A stretch of 64,000 nt of DNA, taken from positions 3,746,441 through 3,810,440 of the forward strand of contig BCKC01000001.1 in assembly GCA_001600455.1 (NCBI GenBank). The letters run 5' to 3'. Positions 47,619-59,044 of the stretch are shown piece by piece. The notes under the pieces are model-generated. The model ran no database searches and was not told the origin of the DNA. It saw nothing but the letters and a program-made list of their open reading frames with translations. The position numbers were made by a program, and so were the translations under genes. Each line of letters begins with the position of its first letter. Position 1 is the first letter of the stretch. Origin of the DNA: Endocalyx cinctus. Lineage: Eukaryota > Ascomycota > Sordariomycetes > Amphisphaeriales > Apiosporaceae.

Positions 47619-48797
47619 ATGATATCAACTAAAGCTCAAGTCAAGCTTTGCTCACCGAAGCAAGCCGCGCAGCTCTCGAGAGCTATTGTCCCACTGCTTT
47701 ACACATCCACCCTAGGACATCCTGCCGGACTTCGGGTTTCCATTGTTGCTTCCAATCAAAACCATGCCGGCGCGAGACACTTCTCGACGACGCCTGTAGC
47801 CCAGATACGGGACTTTTTCCCAATCAAGGAAACAGATAATATCCGCCAAACTCTCCCGGCGTGGCCTCACCACGGCTTCACCGAGCAGGAGATGCTAGAC
47901 GTCGTTCCGGCTCACCGGCCTCCCAAGACTTTAGGCGAGCGATTTGCCTGGAAGTTTATGAGGTTTTGTCGCTGGGGTATGGACTTCTGCACGGGCATGA
48001 AGAGCGAGCAGAAAGTGGATAAGGCCAACCCAACCACGGCCGTCCACGCCATAAAACCACTGACTGAGTCCCAGTGGCTAATCCGATTCTTGTTCCTCGA
48101 GAGTATCGCAGGTGTACCCGGCATGGTGGCTGGCATGTTGAGACACTTACACAGTATGCGACGGCTCAAGCGGGACAATGGCTGGATCGAGACTTTATTG
48201 GAGGAGAGCTATAATGAACGAATGCACCTCCTGACATTTATGAAAATGTGCGAACCAGGTACGTACGAACACTCCATAACCCCATACCATAACCAGTTCC
48301 TAATCTCGGAAGGGTTCTGAAATCTCATTTCCGCTTACTAATTATCGTATCATAATTCAATTATAGGTTGGTTCATGAAATTTATGATCATCGCCGCCCA
48401 GGGAGTCTACTTCAACGGACTTTTCCTTTCGTACCTGATCTCCCCTAAGATCACGCACCGGTTCGTCGGCTACCTCGAGGAAGAAGCCGTGCACACCTAC
48501 ACGATGGCCATCAAGCAGATGGACGACGGCCACCTGCCCAAGTGGACGGACCCCAACTTCGTCGTGCCCGACATCGCGGTCAAGTATTGGAATATGCCCG
48601 AGGACAGGCGCACGATGCGGGACCTCATCCTCTACATCCGCGCCGACGAGGCCTGCCACCGGGGCGTAAACCACACCCTGGGTAATTTAAACCAGACCGA
48701 AGATCCGAATCCTTTCGTCAGCGAGTACAAAGGCTCGCGGACGCCGCCGCGACCCGCGCTCAAGGGCCAGGGCTATGAGCGTGAAGAGGTTATATGA
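47619..48797 (+). CDS. aox: Mitochondrial alternative oxidase
   Basis: Exons 47619-48258 and 48367-48797 (108-nt intron) give 356 residues. The N-terminal 65 residues form a basic, Ser/Ala-rich presequence ending near [11 protein letters not shown]. All di-iron ligand motifs are present: [11 protein letters not shown], the NERMHL box, LEEEAVHTY and [12 protein letters not shown]. Membrane-associated helices flank the first pair. The enzyme oxidises ubiquinol and reduces oxygen to water without proton pumping, on the matrix side of the inner membrane, and is usually induced when the cytochrome chain is blocked. The start is the ATG at 47619; a TTG three codons earlier is in frame but unlikely. 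Exon 2 is much more GC-rich at third positions than exon 1. Confidence 0.96.
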
Positions 48798-51700
48798 TAG
48801 AGAAGTCCCCTACAATTACTCGTTGCTGTGAGTGATTGTGACATCCCTTACCTCTTCGCGTATCGTTTTTTTTTTTGACTTATATGTTGTTGTGTTTGTA
48901 TGGTGTGTATGTGTAAGACTTACTTGCGTATTGTACTATTATTTGTCCTTTCTGCATGATCACATTCACAGAGGAAGTTGCAAGCTGCAACACCAAAGTA
49001 TGTGAAGTTGCTTTTGTCGTGATATAGAAACAGGTTCCGGAAGACTGCGACCTAGACGATTATTTACCTCTTTGGAATTGGCCCATAAAGAAAAAAAATT
49101 TGAATACCCATAGTTGTTAGAGCATAGATATTAGAGATACTTTGGAGGCAAGGAGGGGCCAATGAATCATAGCGCCGGCGACGGCCTTGTCATTGAAACG
49201 TTTTAGTTACAGATTTATAGACTCTCTACTCAGCATAAGACAATAAAGAAATTACGAAAGAAAATATCTCATTTTCTTTACTTATTAGATTTAAGAACAC
49301 GTAAATAATAATATGCTTTATCAAACGTGAACTCAGGGAAAGTGGACCGTCCTACGGGACCGGGCATGAAAAAAAAAAGGTAAGCTTACGAAGTTGCATC
49401 GGAACTTGTTTTAGAAGATCGGCGGTGGAAAAGTTCTCGAAGCGCCCTACGCTTCCCGCTATTGCCCTATTATACCGTACTGTATCAGTGTATGTACTCT
49501 GTATCGTATGATGTATTGTACTTTGTGCTGACGCTGTAATGAATACGTCACATCTTACCGACAAGTAGGGATTTCTGGGCTGGATGTCTGGCTGTCCGGT
49601 ACACATCCATGATATACAGAGCCAAGAAACATAGCCACGTTGCAAATGTAGGCGAAGAATCGGTCTTGAAACCACATCCAGAAACTCACAGTTCACAAAT
49701 GGCATTCTATGTATACTACAAGGTAATATATTTACTGTTATTCCCGATTATGATAAATTCCTGAATGCGGACAATTTAGTTGGGGTTATCAGAATTTGGA
49801 TAGCCACCCAAATACCTTAGACAATCTACCCTATTAACGACGAACCTTACCCGCCGTATTTAGCTTGCGCACGTGTGTATTTTTTTTTTTTTTTTGTTCA
49901 CAGGTATTCTATTTTTATCGTTTGGGTACGTCCACGGGTATTAGTTGGTGAACCCTATTAAGCATAAACTTAAAAACGGTGCGGCAAGGACGGAAAACCA
50001 TAACCTTGGAACTCAACTTATCAACTTACCAACTTACAGAGCATGTTAAAAAAAGATATTATTATTATTATATATTATATATTATAATTCTTATTATTAC
50101 GAACTTATACTAGGTATAAGCGGAAGAACGGCGGAAAAGTCCCACGTTATTAAGTTTGAGCACGGAAAAGTATCAGACCAGCCGTCTCAAGTCTTGGCAT
50201 GATTGATGGTGATAAATGTCCACTCTATATTTTTTTCGGGATAATGACATGGATAAGTTAGACAACGTCGAAGTGCCCTGCATACTACGTACATACTACT
50301 AGGTACTTGATGATATGCAGTATACCACGTCCTTAGACACCTTAACTTCCTAGGCAGCTAGGTTTGTATACACGAAGATGACACGACAGTAAGGAACACA
50401 ATTAAAAAAGAAAGAAACAAGAATTCACTGCCTCCATGCAACTCAAATATATCGTGTTGATCAATCAATGTCTCATCGAAAAAAGAAAATCGACATAGCC
50501 CTACTGCAACGCGTGTATATATGCACGACAGAAACCAATGACATAGATTCACAAATATTGCAGCCTATTGATATTCTTTCTACACGTAATTAACCTACAC
50601 GAATTGCTCGCAAGACGAGGATAGAAACCCGTTCTTGTTTATATGTCAAGGACAACAATTCATAGTATCCATGGCTGAGCAAAATGTACATGTCGCCCCA
50701 AAGCTCAGGTCTTTGCGATAACACCTTGGAGCTTTCTTGATACGTCTCAATTTGAGATTAGGGAACTTTGCATTAGTCTTAGATATATGCCTTGTACGTC
50801 TTGTACTACCTACCAAGCACCGACAACTACATAGTACATACGGTAATACTTAGATGTACAGTACCTAGGTAGTATCCGCAAAATATGAAGCAACTTAATG
50901 CTTACTTAAGTCTTCCAAGTCATAGCGGGTAAAAAGTCTATTGGAGAATGAACCAATGAGGGTAAGAATAAGAGAGATGAAGGGGGAAGATGGTGGGATG
51001 ATGAGATTTGATAAAGTCCATATTACGGAGTACGGTCCATAATGAAAGAGAGAAGGAGGGTGGGGAATATAATCCACTTTTGAAGAAAGAAGAATTGATA
51101 ATTAATTAATGGATAGGAATTTCAAGCTGAAATGACAATAGCATTTACGCAGTAGACATATCCCATTTCTCAATTCTCATTTGTCGTTTTTTTTTATTAT
51201 TTCATTCGACCTCATTTGCTCAACAATTATTATTATCTCGGGATCGTTCAATTATCCAATTCTCTTTTTTTTTTTTTTTTTCTCTCCTCTCTTTCTTTCT
51301 CTTCTTCACGCCGCCCACCCTCTCTTAAGTTTTGACGGTCGATCACAAGGTTTTCTCGGGAAGCCAATGCGAATATTTACAGTACAGTAGTACCAACATC
51401 AAGACTAATACGAAAGTGACTAGAAGTTCCATTCAAAAGATACCTGTGCCGTATGACATTAAGTTAATAATAATATCATCTCCTTGCAATTATGCCAATG
51501 CCTTGCTAGACCAGATATATCATATTGGTTGTTTGGTTTCGTCTAGCGTATTTCAGTTAGTCGCAAATCTGTTCGAAACACCTCCATCCGCCCGTTAAAT
51601 CGCATCTCATCTCATCACATCTATCACACATATCGCCATCACACCGTAAGATAATTATTACTACCGTTATACTCGGGATAAGGAAACGCAAAAGTAAATC

Positions 51701-52977
51701 AAAGAAGAAGACCAGGAAAAAAGAAAAGGAGTAGAGAAATATAAGGAAATTTGATCATCGTCATTATCATTATACCTACATATACATCTACATCATAATT
51801 AATCAACATCTTCTCTATCTTCTTTTTTACACAGCCTCTTTTCTTATATATAGTATTCATACACACTACATGTTGAACACAGTTACCGCACTAGGGTAAT
51901 AGAAACCTTGTCTATTTGTATATTCAAAATACACTGCATTTTTATCACCATTTTTATCACGGTACGGAGTACTTACCTACACCAAGTACAGTATAACTCA
52001 CACCTGCAACTACCTAACCTAGTATTATCTTCTCTTACACGTATTTATTTTTACCGGACGACCTCTTTTCGAGCCAATATCAAATATCGTCAACTAAAGT
52101 AACCAACATAACCAACCAAATTGTTCAATATATTATTTACTGCCAGATGACACAATCCATCTCTTTGGCTCAAAGTATTCATCCGATATTATTATCAAGA
52201 TATTCATATTTTATTACTTACTATAATTGACTTTTCCTTGTACTTGTACTTTTATTTTATACATATACCCATATGGATATATCCTCTTTATTTTCAACTT
52301 TGTGATAATATTATATATTTATATTTATATTTATATCCATATATACACGTATATATACGGAGTACGCATCGACGCTTACTTAAATCGAAACAATAATTCA
52401 AGCTCACCTTTACAAGTATTCAAACGGTTTAAAAAAGAAAGAATAATAGACAATAACTCCGTCTCACTTTTTGATTTTCTGCGGACCCGACTTCATAAAT
52501 CTGGGTTATTATTTTGTGGCCTTGTTCCAAAAGTCGCATCTTGCCAAGTCAGATTTGCCTTAAAAAAAGAAAAAGCAGAAAAGAAGGACACAGCCCCCTT
52601 CCGCCCCCATTCTTCTTAATACTTATAAACCCGGCCCCCAATTCAAACCCATTTCAGGGCACCACTAGCAACCCTCGTAACGCTCGTTTCCGCGCTGCGC
52701 CACCTTGTCAGGCAGACTTCAGTCAACCTAGCCAGCCCTGCGCTGCCCCCCATTTCCCCCCCGATTAAGGTCTACACTACACATTCTACTACCTAAAGAA
52801 GGATCTAAGGTCTAAAATCTAAGGCTATTATTTCTAAAGACAGTAACAAACCTTTTGCGACTTGACATAGTACAGTACATCCATACTATTCAATACCTGT
52901 CACTCGCTGTAGCTACCGAAGAGAAAAAAAAAAAAAACGTCACAGTCAGAGTTGTCAGACGATATACATAATAAGCT
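48798..52977. other. Long intergenic region, 4.2 kb, including Crz1 upstream sequence
   Basis: This is the longest gene-free stretch in the window. The right-hand 1.8 kb is rich in CT and AT runs with many short upstream frames and several TACGGAGTA motifs, and probably includes a long Crz1 5' leader. Homopolymer tracts occur at 49878-49895 and 51266-51281. I see no RNA gene and no supported protein gene; frames such as 49352-49705 and 52227-52619 look accidental. Confidence 0.45.
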
Positions 52978-55152
52978 ATGGATCACCAAGCGGCTCGTAG
53001 CCGTTCCCCGTCTACCGGACATCAACAGCCTCATATAAGAAACCATTCTCCTTCGCCTCAATCTTACCAGTCTCCCGATTCATCTATCGGCCTCGGTATC
53101 GCACTCGAAGCCTCGTCAGCACAATCTCAATTTACCAACAGCCCCTCCCCCGCCAACGAGTATAATACCTACAGTCCTAATAACGGACCCGATCAATTCT
53201 TGAATAACTTGAATAACTCTCAACAACAGCCTTTCCAGCCAATTCCCGACATCACACCTTTCGATCAAAACCAGACTTTCTCCCAGAATCTGTTGGCCCC
53301 TGATTTCAACAACACCGCCGACTTCTCCTTGTTCCCCCCGTCCACGCAAGGGGATCAGTTCAGCGCGGCGCCTTTATTTGGCGATATACAGCAAACCAAC
53401 ACCTCACCTCTAAGTCCCAACATGACGTCTCCGCAGACGCATCACTCTCCTACCCCTCCCCATCTTCTAAAAGTAGAAGCCGGCTCGGCCCATCAATCGC
53501 CCTCGTTTAACCAACATCAGTTCTCCTCGCCAGGACGCCATTCGAGAAATGTTTCGTTAGGACCCGAGTCCGCGCTTCTCCCAGGCCAGGCCGATTGGAC
53601 CGCCGCTCAATTTCAAGGACACCGTAGGTCGCCATCCGAATTCTCGGACGTATCTTCAAACGCTGCGTCGCCGCACCTGACCGGCCAAGATACATTCGAC
53701 AACCCAGACCACGGACACTCGCCCCTGCAGCGACCGCAGGACGGATTTTACGATGGGGTGATGGGTTTAGGCAACTTCAGCATTTCGGATCCCAATCGCA
53801 CTAGTCGCAGCCCTTCGCATAGCCCGGCGATTTCGCCTCGGATCCTCCCTCAACAGATGCCCGACAACGGCCAACTGAACCAAAACATGTTGCTGAACTC
53901 TAGCTACCCTGGAGCTGCTTCGCTAGGATTCCCCGTACAGTCGGAGGCTTTTCCAACCCTCCCTCAAGATGGGATGATGGGACAGTCCCAGCAATCCATG
54001 GCTCCGCCGCCACCGTCTATTAACATCGATTTTGCTCCAAACTCGCGACAAAATTCGTTTGAGCCAGCCAAGACACAGCTTGACCAGACCTCCTTGACGC
54101 CACCCGACAGAGGTAAGATAAAACATACTCTTGCGTGTAATGGTAAATCAGCTACTAACACCAGGTTAGGACGACCGCGATCTCGACCTAGAGCGTCGAC
54201 AGATCCGTTCAACAGCGGTGGCGGCGCCCTATCCCGGCCGCACACTCCAGGAAGCCTTTCGCCCCACCTTGGCGCGGATCTAGCTAATCGCAACCGGTCC
54301 GGCTCAGAGTCGTCCGCTAGGTCGTTATCGCCCGGCGACAGATCTGGCAGCGCGAACGCGGCATCTCGGAGACGCCAGTCCATGTCTTCGGTCCCAAACA
54401 ACGTTATCGCTCTGCGACTGGCTGACCCCGAGTACCAAGCCGCGCAGGACAGCGGAAATACGAAGCGAGTGCAGAAACACCCGGCTACATTCCAGTGCAA
54501 CCTATGCCCTAAGCGCTTCACGCGCGCGTACAACCTCCGCTCTCACTTGCGCACTCATACCGACGAGCGGCCTTTCGTGTGTACCGTCTGCGGGAAAGCT
54601 TTTGCCAGACAGCACGACCGAAAACGTCACGAAGGACTACACTCGGGCGAGAAGAAATTTGTCTGCAAGGGTGAGCTGAAAGCCGGCGGGCAGTGGGGCT
54701 GCGGCAGGAGGTTTGCGCGAGCAGATGCTTTAGGCCGACATTTCCGATCCGAAGCAGGCAGGATCTGTATTAAGCCCCTGCTAGACGAAGAGATGCTTGA
54801 AAGACAGCGAATATGGAACGAGCAGCGAATGCAGAATATGGCGCAGAACATGGCTCAACAGCAGGCCATAATGGATCCGAACATGTACCCCGGCATAGAT
54901 CCTACGGGCGGATACGCTCTGCCGGCCGCCCTGCTAGCGCAATACCCGGCGCTGGCGCAGATGAACTGGGCCCAGCAAGATATGGGCAACGTGGAAGACG
55001 AGTTGAGCGGCCGGTCAAGCTTCGACGCTTCGGATTACGACGAGGGCGACGACAACGGTTACGTAAGCGGACCCGGAACCGGCTTTGGCGAGGGTGGCAT
55101 GCAACAAAATTTTGGAGAGATAGGATACACGAGTGATTACGGCGGTCGCTAG
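52978..55152 (+). CDS. crz1: Crz1/CrzA calcineurin-responsive C2H2 zinc-finger transcription factor
   Basis: Exons 52978-54112 and 54170-55152 give 705 residues. The 57-nt intron is stop-free and a multiple of three; it has GTAAGA, a perfect CTAAC branch site and TTAG, and splicing gives PPDRGRPRSRP. The N-terminal half is Gln, Ser, Pro and Asn rich, with SRSPS-type serine runs. PSINID (346-351) resembles a PxIxIT calcineurin docking site. Zinc fingers: FQCNLCPKRFTRAYNLRSHL (486 on), FVCTVCGKAFARQHDRKRH (514 on), and an atypical third finger with GQWGCGRRFARADALGRH (542-578). Dephosphorylated by calcineurin after a calcium rise, Crz1 enters the nucleus and activates ion, wall-stress and sporulation genes. 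The finger order and the EMLERQRIWNEQ tail are family features. Confidence 0.95.
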   Translation: MDHQAARSRSPSTGHQQPHIRNHSPSPQSYQSPDSSIGLGIALEASSAQSQFTNSPSPANEYNTYSPNNGPDQFLNNLNNSQQQPFQPIPDITPFDQNQTFSQNLLAPDFNNTADFSLFPPSTQGDQFSAAPLFGDIQQTNTSPLSPNMTSPQTHHSPTPPHLLKVEAGSAHQSPSFNQHQFSSPGRHSRNVSLGPESALLPGQADWTAAQFQGHRRSPSEFSDVSSNAASPHLTGQDTFDNPDHGHSPLQRPQDGFYDGVMGLGNFSISDPNRTSRSPSHSPAISPRILPQQMPDNGQLNQNMLLNSSYPGAASLGFPVQSEAFPTLPQDGMMGQSQQSMAPPPPSINIDFAPNSRQNSFEPAKTQLDQTSLTPPDRGKIKHTLACNGKSATNTRLGRPRSRPRASTDPFNSGGGALSRPHTPGSLSPHLGADLANRNRSGSESSARSLSPGDRSGSANAASRRRQSMSSVPNNVIALRLADPEYQAAQDSGNTKRVQKHPATFQCNLCPKRFTRAYNLRSHLRTHTDERPFVCTVCGKAFARQHDRKRHEGLHSGEKKFVCKGELKAGGQWGCGRRFARADALGRHFRSEAGRICIKPLLDEEMLERQRIWNEQRMQNMAQNMAQQQAIMDPNMYPGIDPTGGYALPAALLAQYPALAQMNWAQQDMGNVEDELSGRSSFDASDYDEGDDNGYVSGPGTGFGEGGMQQNFGEIGYTSDYGGR

Positions 55153-56623
55153 GAGTTGCAAAGTTTTAATGAAGTTATCTATCTTACGACCTCCCCTTGG
55201 TGAACGTTTATGAACAAAAAAAAAAATGTTTCTTTTTCCCCCTCTTCGCCGCCCTGTTGTTTTCCCCTTGTCGAACTTTTCAATCAGCGGTTTTTCTTTT
55301 TCCGTTCTGATATATATTATCTGGACATGGGTTTATGTAACCCTCTGGGGGAACTGCCTATGACTTTCCTTTTTATTTTGTTTTCAATTTTCTGAGCGAA
55401 TGACTTGCTTCAAACACTTTAGACGGCACGTTAGATACCAATCTGGAGTTTTATTTTTATTCTTCTTTTATTTGGTCTCTTTCGACCCCTTGTTGCCTTT
55501 TTGTTTCCCAACTATATTTTATCCTGGCTACGGAATTATTGGGTATTTATATAGACGTCGTTTTTAACGCTCCCGCGACTTACGTGAATATCATACTGAT
55601 CACTTAAAAGCCGACTTCTGCATGACATATTGTGATCCTTGATTGCACTCTACTTAGCGGAAATCTTCGACTAACTCATCTACCAAGTAATTCGGTTTGA
55701 TTCTCGTAGTGATTATTTCTACACCCCTGTCACACCGGGCGTCCGGGAAGGCTAGGATGGATACAAGACGCCCTCCGTAGTCCTAGACCCTCATATTCGG
55801 GCGGCGTATCACATTTTAACCACTCTCGTCAACTCCAGTAAACTTAACTCTAACTCAAATACGACTAGCGCTCGGAAATGGGACGCCTCGAACAAAGTGT
55901 TTGAACCGATATTATCGGCCCGGCTTCTCTTTCATAACCTAACATATATCCATCCTGATATCTCTTTGAAGTACGCTTTGATACATACCTACTCCGGAAC
56001 CAAAAAAAAAAAAACCCTTCCTCACAGCATACCCAAAAACCTTAAATAATCGACACCGAATCTCACAGAGGCCAAGATAATTCCGTTTGATGCCTCTCTA
56101 AGGTATGGTATGATCTCATCCGGTAGCTTTGTAATCAGCGCCCCTTTGTAATCAACTATGCTCTGATCTTGAACCTTCGACCGATCATAGGTGGTATTCC
56201 GTCCGGGGGTAAGCCACGTCCCCGCATATCCATATTACCACTCTTTGATAGCCGGTGGATATCAGCTGGTCGAGAAATTATTTCCTGCTCGCAACGTCTG
56301 AACGTATGAACTGTGAATTTGAACTGAATTCAAGTTTTGCTTAGAAATCTATCGAAGCGGGCGGGGCGGGGTGCCGTTCGATCTACACTTCATGGAATTG
56401 GATGGATCATACGTAATGCCCCTCTGATGATAAATTTATTGTAATTAATAATTCTAAGACCCGAAAAGTAAATATATACCGTATGTATATACTTTATATA
56501 TATATATGCATCTTCTCCCAGTCGCACAAAAGGTAATATTGTTTCGTGAGGTCGTATTTGTGAAACATATTTCGGTAAATATACCACATTATATATAACT
56601 CTAAATTAAAAAAAAAACTTACA
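55153..56623. other. Intergenic, 1.5 kb
   Basis: Crz1 3' flank and promoter of the oxidoreductase gene. A TA microsatellite lies at about 56495-56507. No gene is seen. Confidence 0.5.
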
Positions 56624-58095
56624 ATGACGACACCATCTACAATAAAAGCCGTCGTTTTCGCCGGCGACCAGAAGGCCGAGATCAGAGATGTACCCATGCC
56701 AAAGCTCCTCAAGGGATTCGTCCTAGTGAAGGTCAAGGCCGTCGCTATCAACCCGACCGACTGGAAGTCTATCAAAGGCACTTCGAGTTTGCCCGGTACC
56801 CGGTCCGGATGCGACTACGCGGGTGACATCGTCGAGATAGCCGAAGGCGTAGATAGTGATTTTAAAGTCGGCGATAGGATCGCTGGCATGACTTTTGGAG
56901 GGTGAGAGCTTTTTTTTTTTTTTTTTTNTTTTTCCTGAATTCTGAATCAAATATGATGCTTATGGCGGAGTTTGCTCCGCATTTGTAACCACATGCGCTC
57001 GGAGAACCCGTGGACCTGTGCAGTTCAACCTTACTCCGTTGATTTCCCAGGACTGGGTTCAACGTCTTATGTGACATTAAATTAGATCGCTTACTTACAC
57101 TGTCTATCTTTTAGGCATCGACTGCACCAAGATTGGGGCTCGTTCGGGGAATATGCCGTCGCTAAACCCCACGTCGCGGTAAAGCTGCCTGATGATATGA
57201 GCTATGAGGCAGGCGCTACACTCGGCATATCCGTCTCTACCGTGGTAAGTCATCTTTTTCTTTCCCTTTATGTTCATGTTGGACGAGGAGGAGAAGGGGA
57301 GGGGGATTACGAAGCTCCTAGAGCCAGATATTGGTGAATAGAGGTTGCCAAATGATATATATTACGTATATCGTCATTGCTGCATCTGAGCCTAACAGCG
57401 TAACCCAACCCCCCCCCCAGGCACAAGGTCTCTACAACCGAATGAAGCTGCCCCTCCCGACCAACCCAAGCAAGACGGGCGAGCCGATCTTGATCCACGG
57501 CGCCAGCACGGCGACGGGCGTGCTCGGCGTGCAGTTCGCCAAGGCCTCGGGCCTGACCGTGATCGCGACGTGCTCGCCGCGCAACTTCGAGTACGCGAAA
57601 TCCCTCGGGGCCGACCACGTGTTCGACTACGCGTCGCCGGATAAGGCCGGGTCGGAGATCCGCGCCCTCACGGGAAACAAGCTGGCCCTGGCCTGGGACT
57701 GCACGGGGTCCGGCGCGGAGCTGTGCGCGCGCGCGCTCGCGGACGATCCGGACTTGACGCCCAAGCCGATGCTCAGGTCCATTATTCCGGTCGATAAGGC
57801 GGCCGTGCACGCGATCAACCCGAACGTGGACGGGCCCGAGTTCCACCTCGCGTACGACGTGTACGGCGAGGCTTTCGTCTTCCGCGAGACAAAGGTCCCC
57901 GTTAAGCAGGACCAGGCCGATTACGCCGCCATGTTCTGGCGCGACGTGGTGCCGAAGCTGCTGCAGGATGGGACGGTCAAGCCTATTAAGCAGTCGGTGA
58001 ACCGCGGCGGTTCGGGGTTGGAGGGCGTACTGGTTGGGTTGAAGGAGTTGGAGGAGGGGAAGGTTAGCGCGGAGAAGTTGGTTTATACCCTGTAG
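56624..58095 (+). CDS. MDR-family zinc-independent oxidoreductase, LovC/ToxD/CipB-like (trans-enoyl-reductase type)
   Basis: Exons 56624-56901, 57115-57244 and 57421-58095 give 360 residues, the usual length of LovC-type trans-ERs. The N-terminal GroES-like domain has AINPTDWKSI, GTRSGCDYAGDIVEI and VGDRIAGMTFGG. The Rossmann part has ILIHGASTATGVLGVQFAK (159 on) and TVIATCSPRNFEYAKSLGAD. The C-terminal NRGGSGLEGVLVGLKELEEG is the signature of fungal ToxD-like reductases. Zinc ligands of true alcohol dehydrogenases are absent. Relatives reduce enoyl groups, some in trans on polyketide synthases and many others on unknown substrates. The 213-nt first intron contains a T-tract with one undetermined base. 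Exon 3 is very GC-rich. It stands alone, 37 kb from the PKS. Confidence 0.88.
56928..56928. other. Undetermined base (N) in an intronic poly(T) tract
   Basis: The only N in the window sits in a run of more than 20 T inside intron 1 of the oxidoreductase gene. It is an assembly or sequencing uncertainty with no effect on the coding exons. Confidence 0.95.
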
Positions 58096-58503
58096 GTTTG
58101 TGGGTGGGGTGGTAGGTTGGCGGTGATGAGTTTGGTCGTGCGTGGGATGGTTATATGAACGTAGATGAGATTGATCGCACAACTGCATATTGCTCCATAG
58201 CTTTGGTGTGATAGTTGTACTAGTTTTCCACGCAATGATATGTGACTAGTTTTCCACGCAATGATATGTGGATTTTATTAACTTTGTGGAAAACGAATGA
58301 ATCACATATTTAACTATATAGTACATATACTAGAGATACATCAAGGAAAGTACCTATAACCACATTACTCCTTTACATCCCCGCTGATTTATTTCCATCT
58401 TCATCCTTTTAACCTTATAATCCTTTTACTTTTACCTATTGATAATTCCTACTCACACCCACCATATCCATGGATATAATCAAACCCCCATTCATCTTAC
58501 AAC
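58096..58503. other. Convergent 3' intergenic
   Basis: About 400 AT-rich bases. A 22-base unit containing TAGTTTTCCACGCAATGATA occurs twice in tandem at about 58221-58268. No gene. Confidence 0.5.
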
Positions 58504-59044
58504 TCAAAGCCCCCTGTTCCGATCCCTCAAAGCCTGAACATTCCTCTCATCCGGCGGCTCGTCCACCCGCTTAGGCTTATGGGGGACCCCGAAAGCCGGC
58601 TTCAGCTCCGGATCCGTCTCTTCCGGATGCTGCGGCCGTTGGCCGTACCTCACCTCTTGATCCCGCCTCGCCTGCCGACCCTCGGGGCTGTTGCTGATCT
58701 CCTGCTCGCGTCGCGCCAGCGCCGGGTCTTGAGGCGACCCTTCCGTTAGGTAGCCTAGCGCGTAGGCTAGGATCGGGACAGAGACGAGGATACCGCCGAG
58801 GATACTACGTTTGGAGGAAAGAGAGAGAGCGGGCGTGAGTTGAGGCTTTGGAAAGAGCAAAAAGGAGAGGGATGGGGAGGAAGGGTGATAAGAAAAAGAA
58901 AACAACGTACAGATTCTGGTGTTGGCCACCTAGGGAAGGCGGGAGTTCGGGCCTGGTGACGAGTCTACGAATAGGATGCTGTTGTCGGGCAAACATTCTC
59001 CGGGTTGAGCGTCGGAGGACGTGACTGGCTATTGGAGACAGCAT
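58504..59044 (-). CDS. Small mitochondrial-type single-pass membrane protein, unknown function
   Basis: Two exons (59044-58911, 58804-58504; 106-nt intron) give 144 residues. The first 40 residues are rich in Arg, His and Ser with no acidic residue until the PELPP segment, which suggests a mitochondrial presequence. The splice join creates a single hydrophobic helix, LILGGILVSVPILAYALGYL (about 45-64). The rest is hydrophilic: a charged RREQEISNSPEGRQARRDQE stretch and a Pro-rich tail with GVPHKPKRVDEPPDERN. This layout fits a small inner-membrane assembly or supercomplex factor, but I do not recognise the family and claim no function. The intron shows normal GTACGT and CGTAG signals. A second start at Met17 is possible. 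Confidence 0.7.

Noticed and set aside
52227..52619. A 130-codon protein upstream of Crz1
   Set aside because: It runs through TA and TATA microsatellite repeats giving Tyr/Ile runs, and is most likely leader sequence.
53964..54533. A 189-codon minus-strand frame inside Crz1
   Set aside because: Antisense shadow over the zinc-finger coding region; no independent start context or homology.
57307..58188. A 293-codon minus-strand frame opposite the oxidoreductase
   Set aside because: It mirrors the GC-rich third codon positions of exon 3 on the other strand, is Arg/His-rich and has no family similarity.
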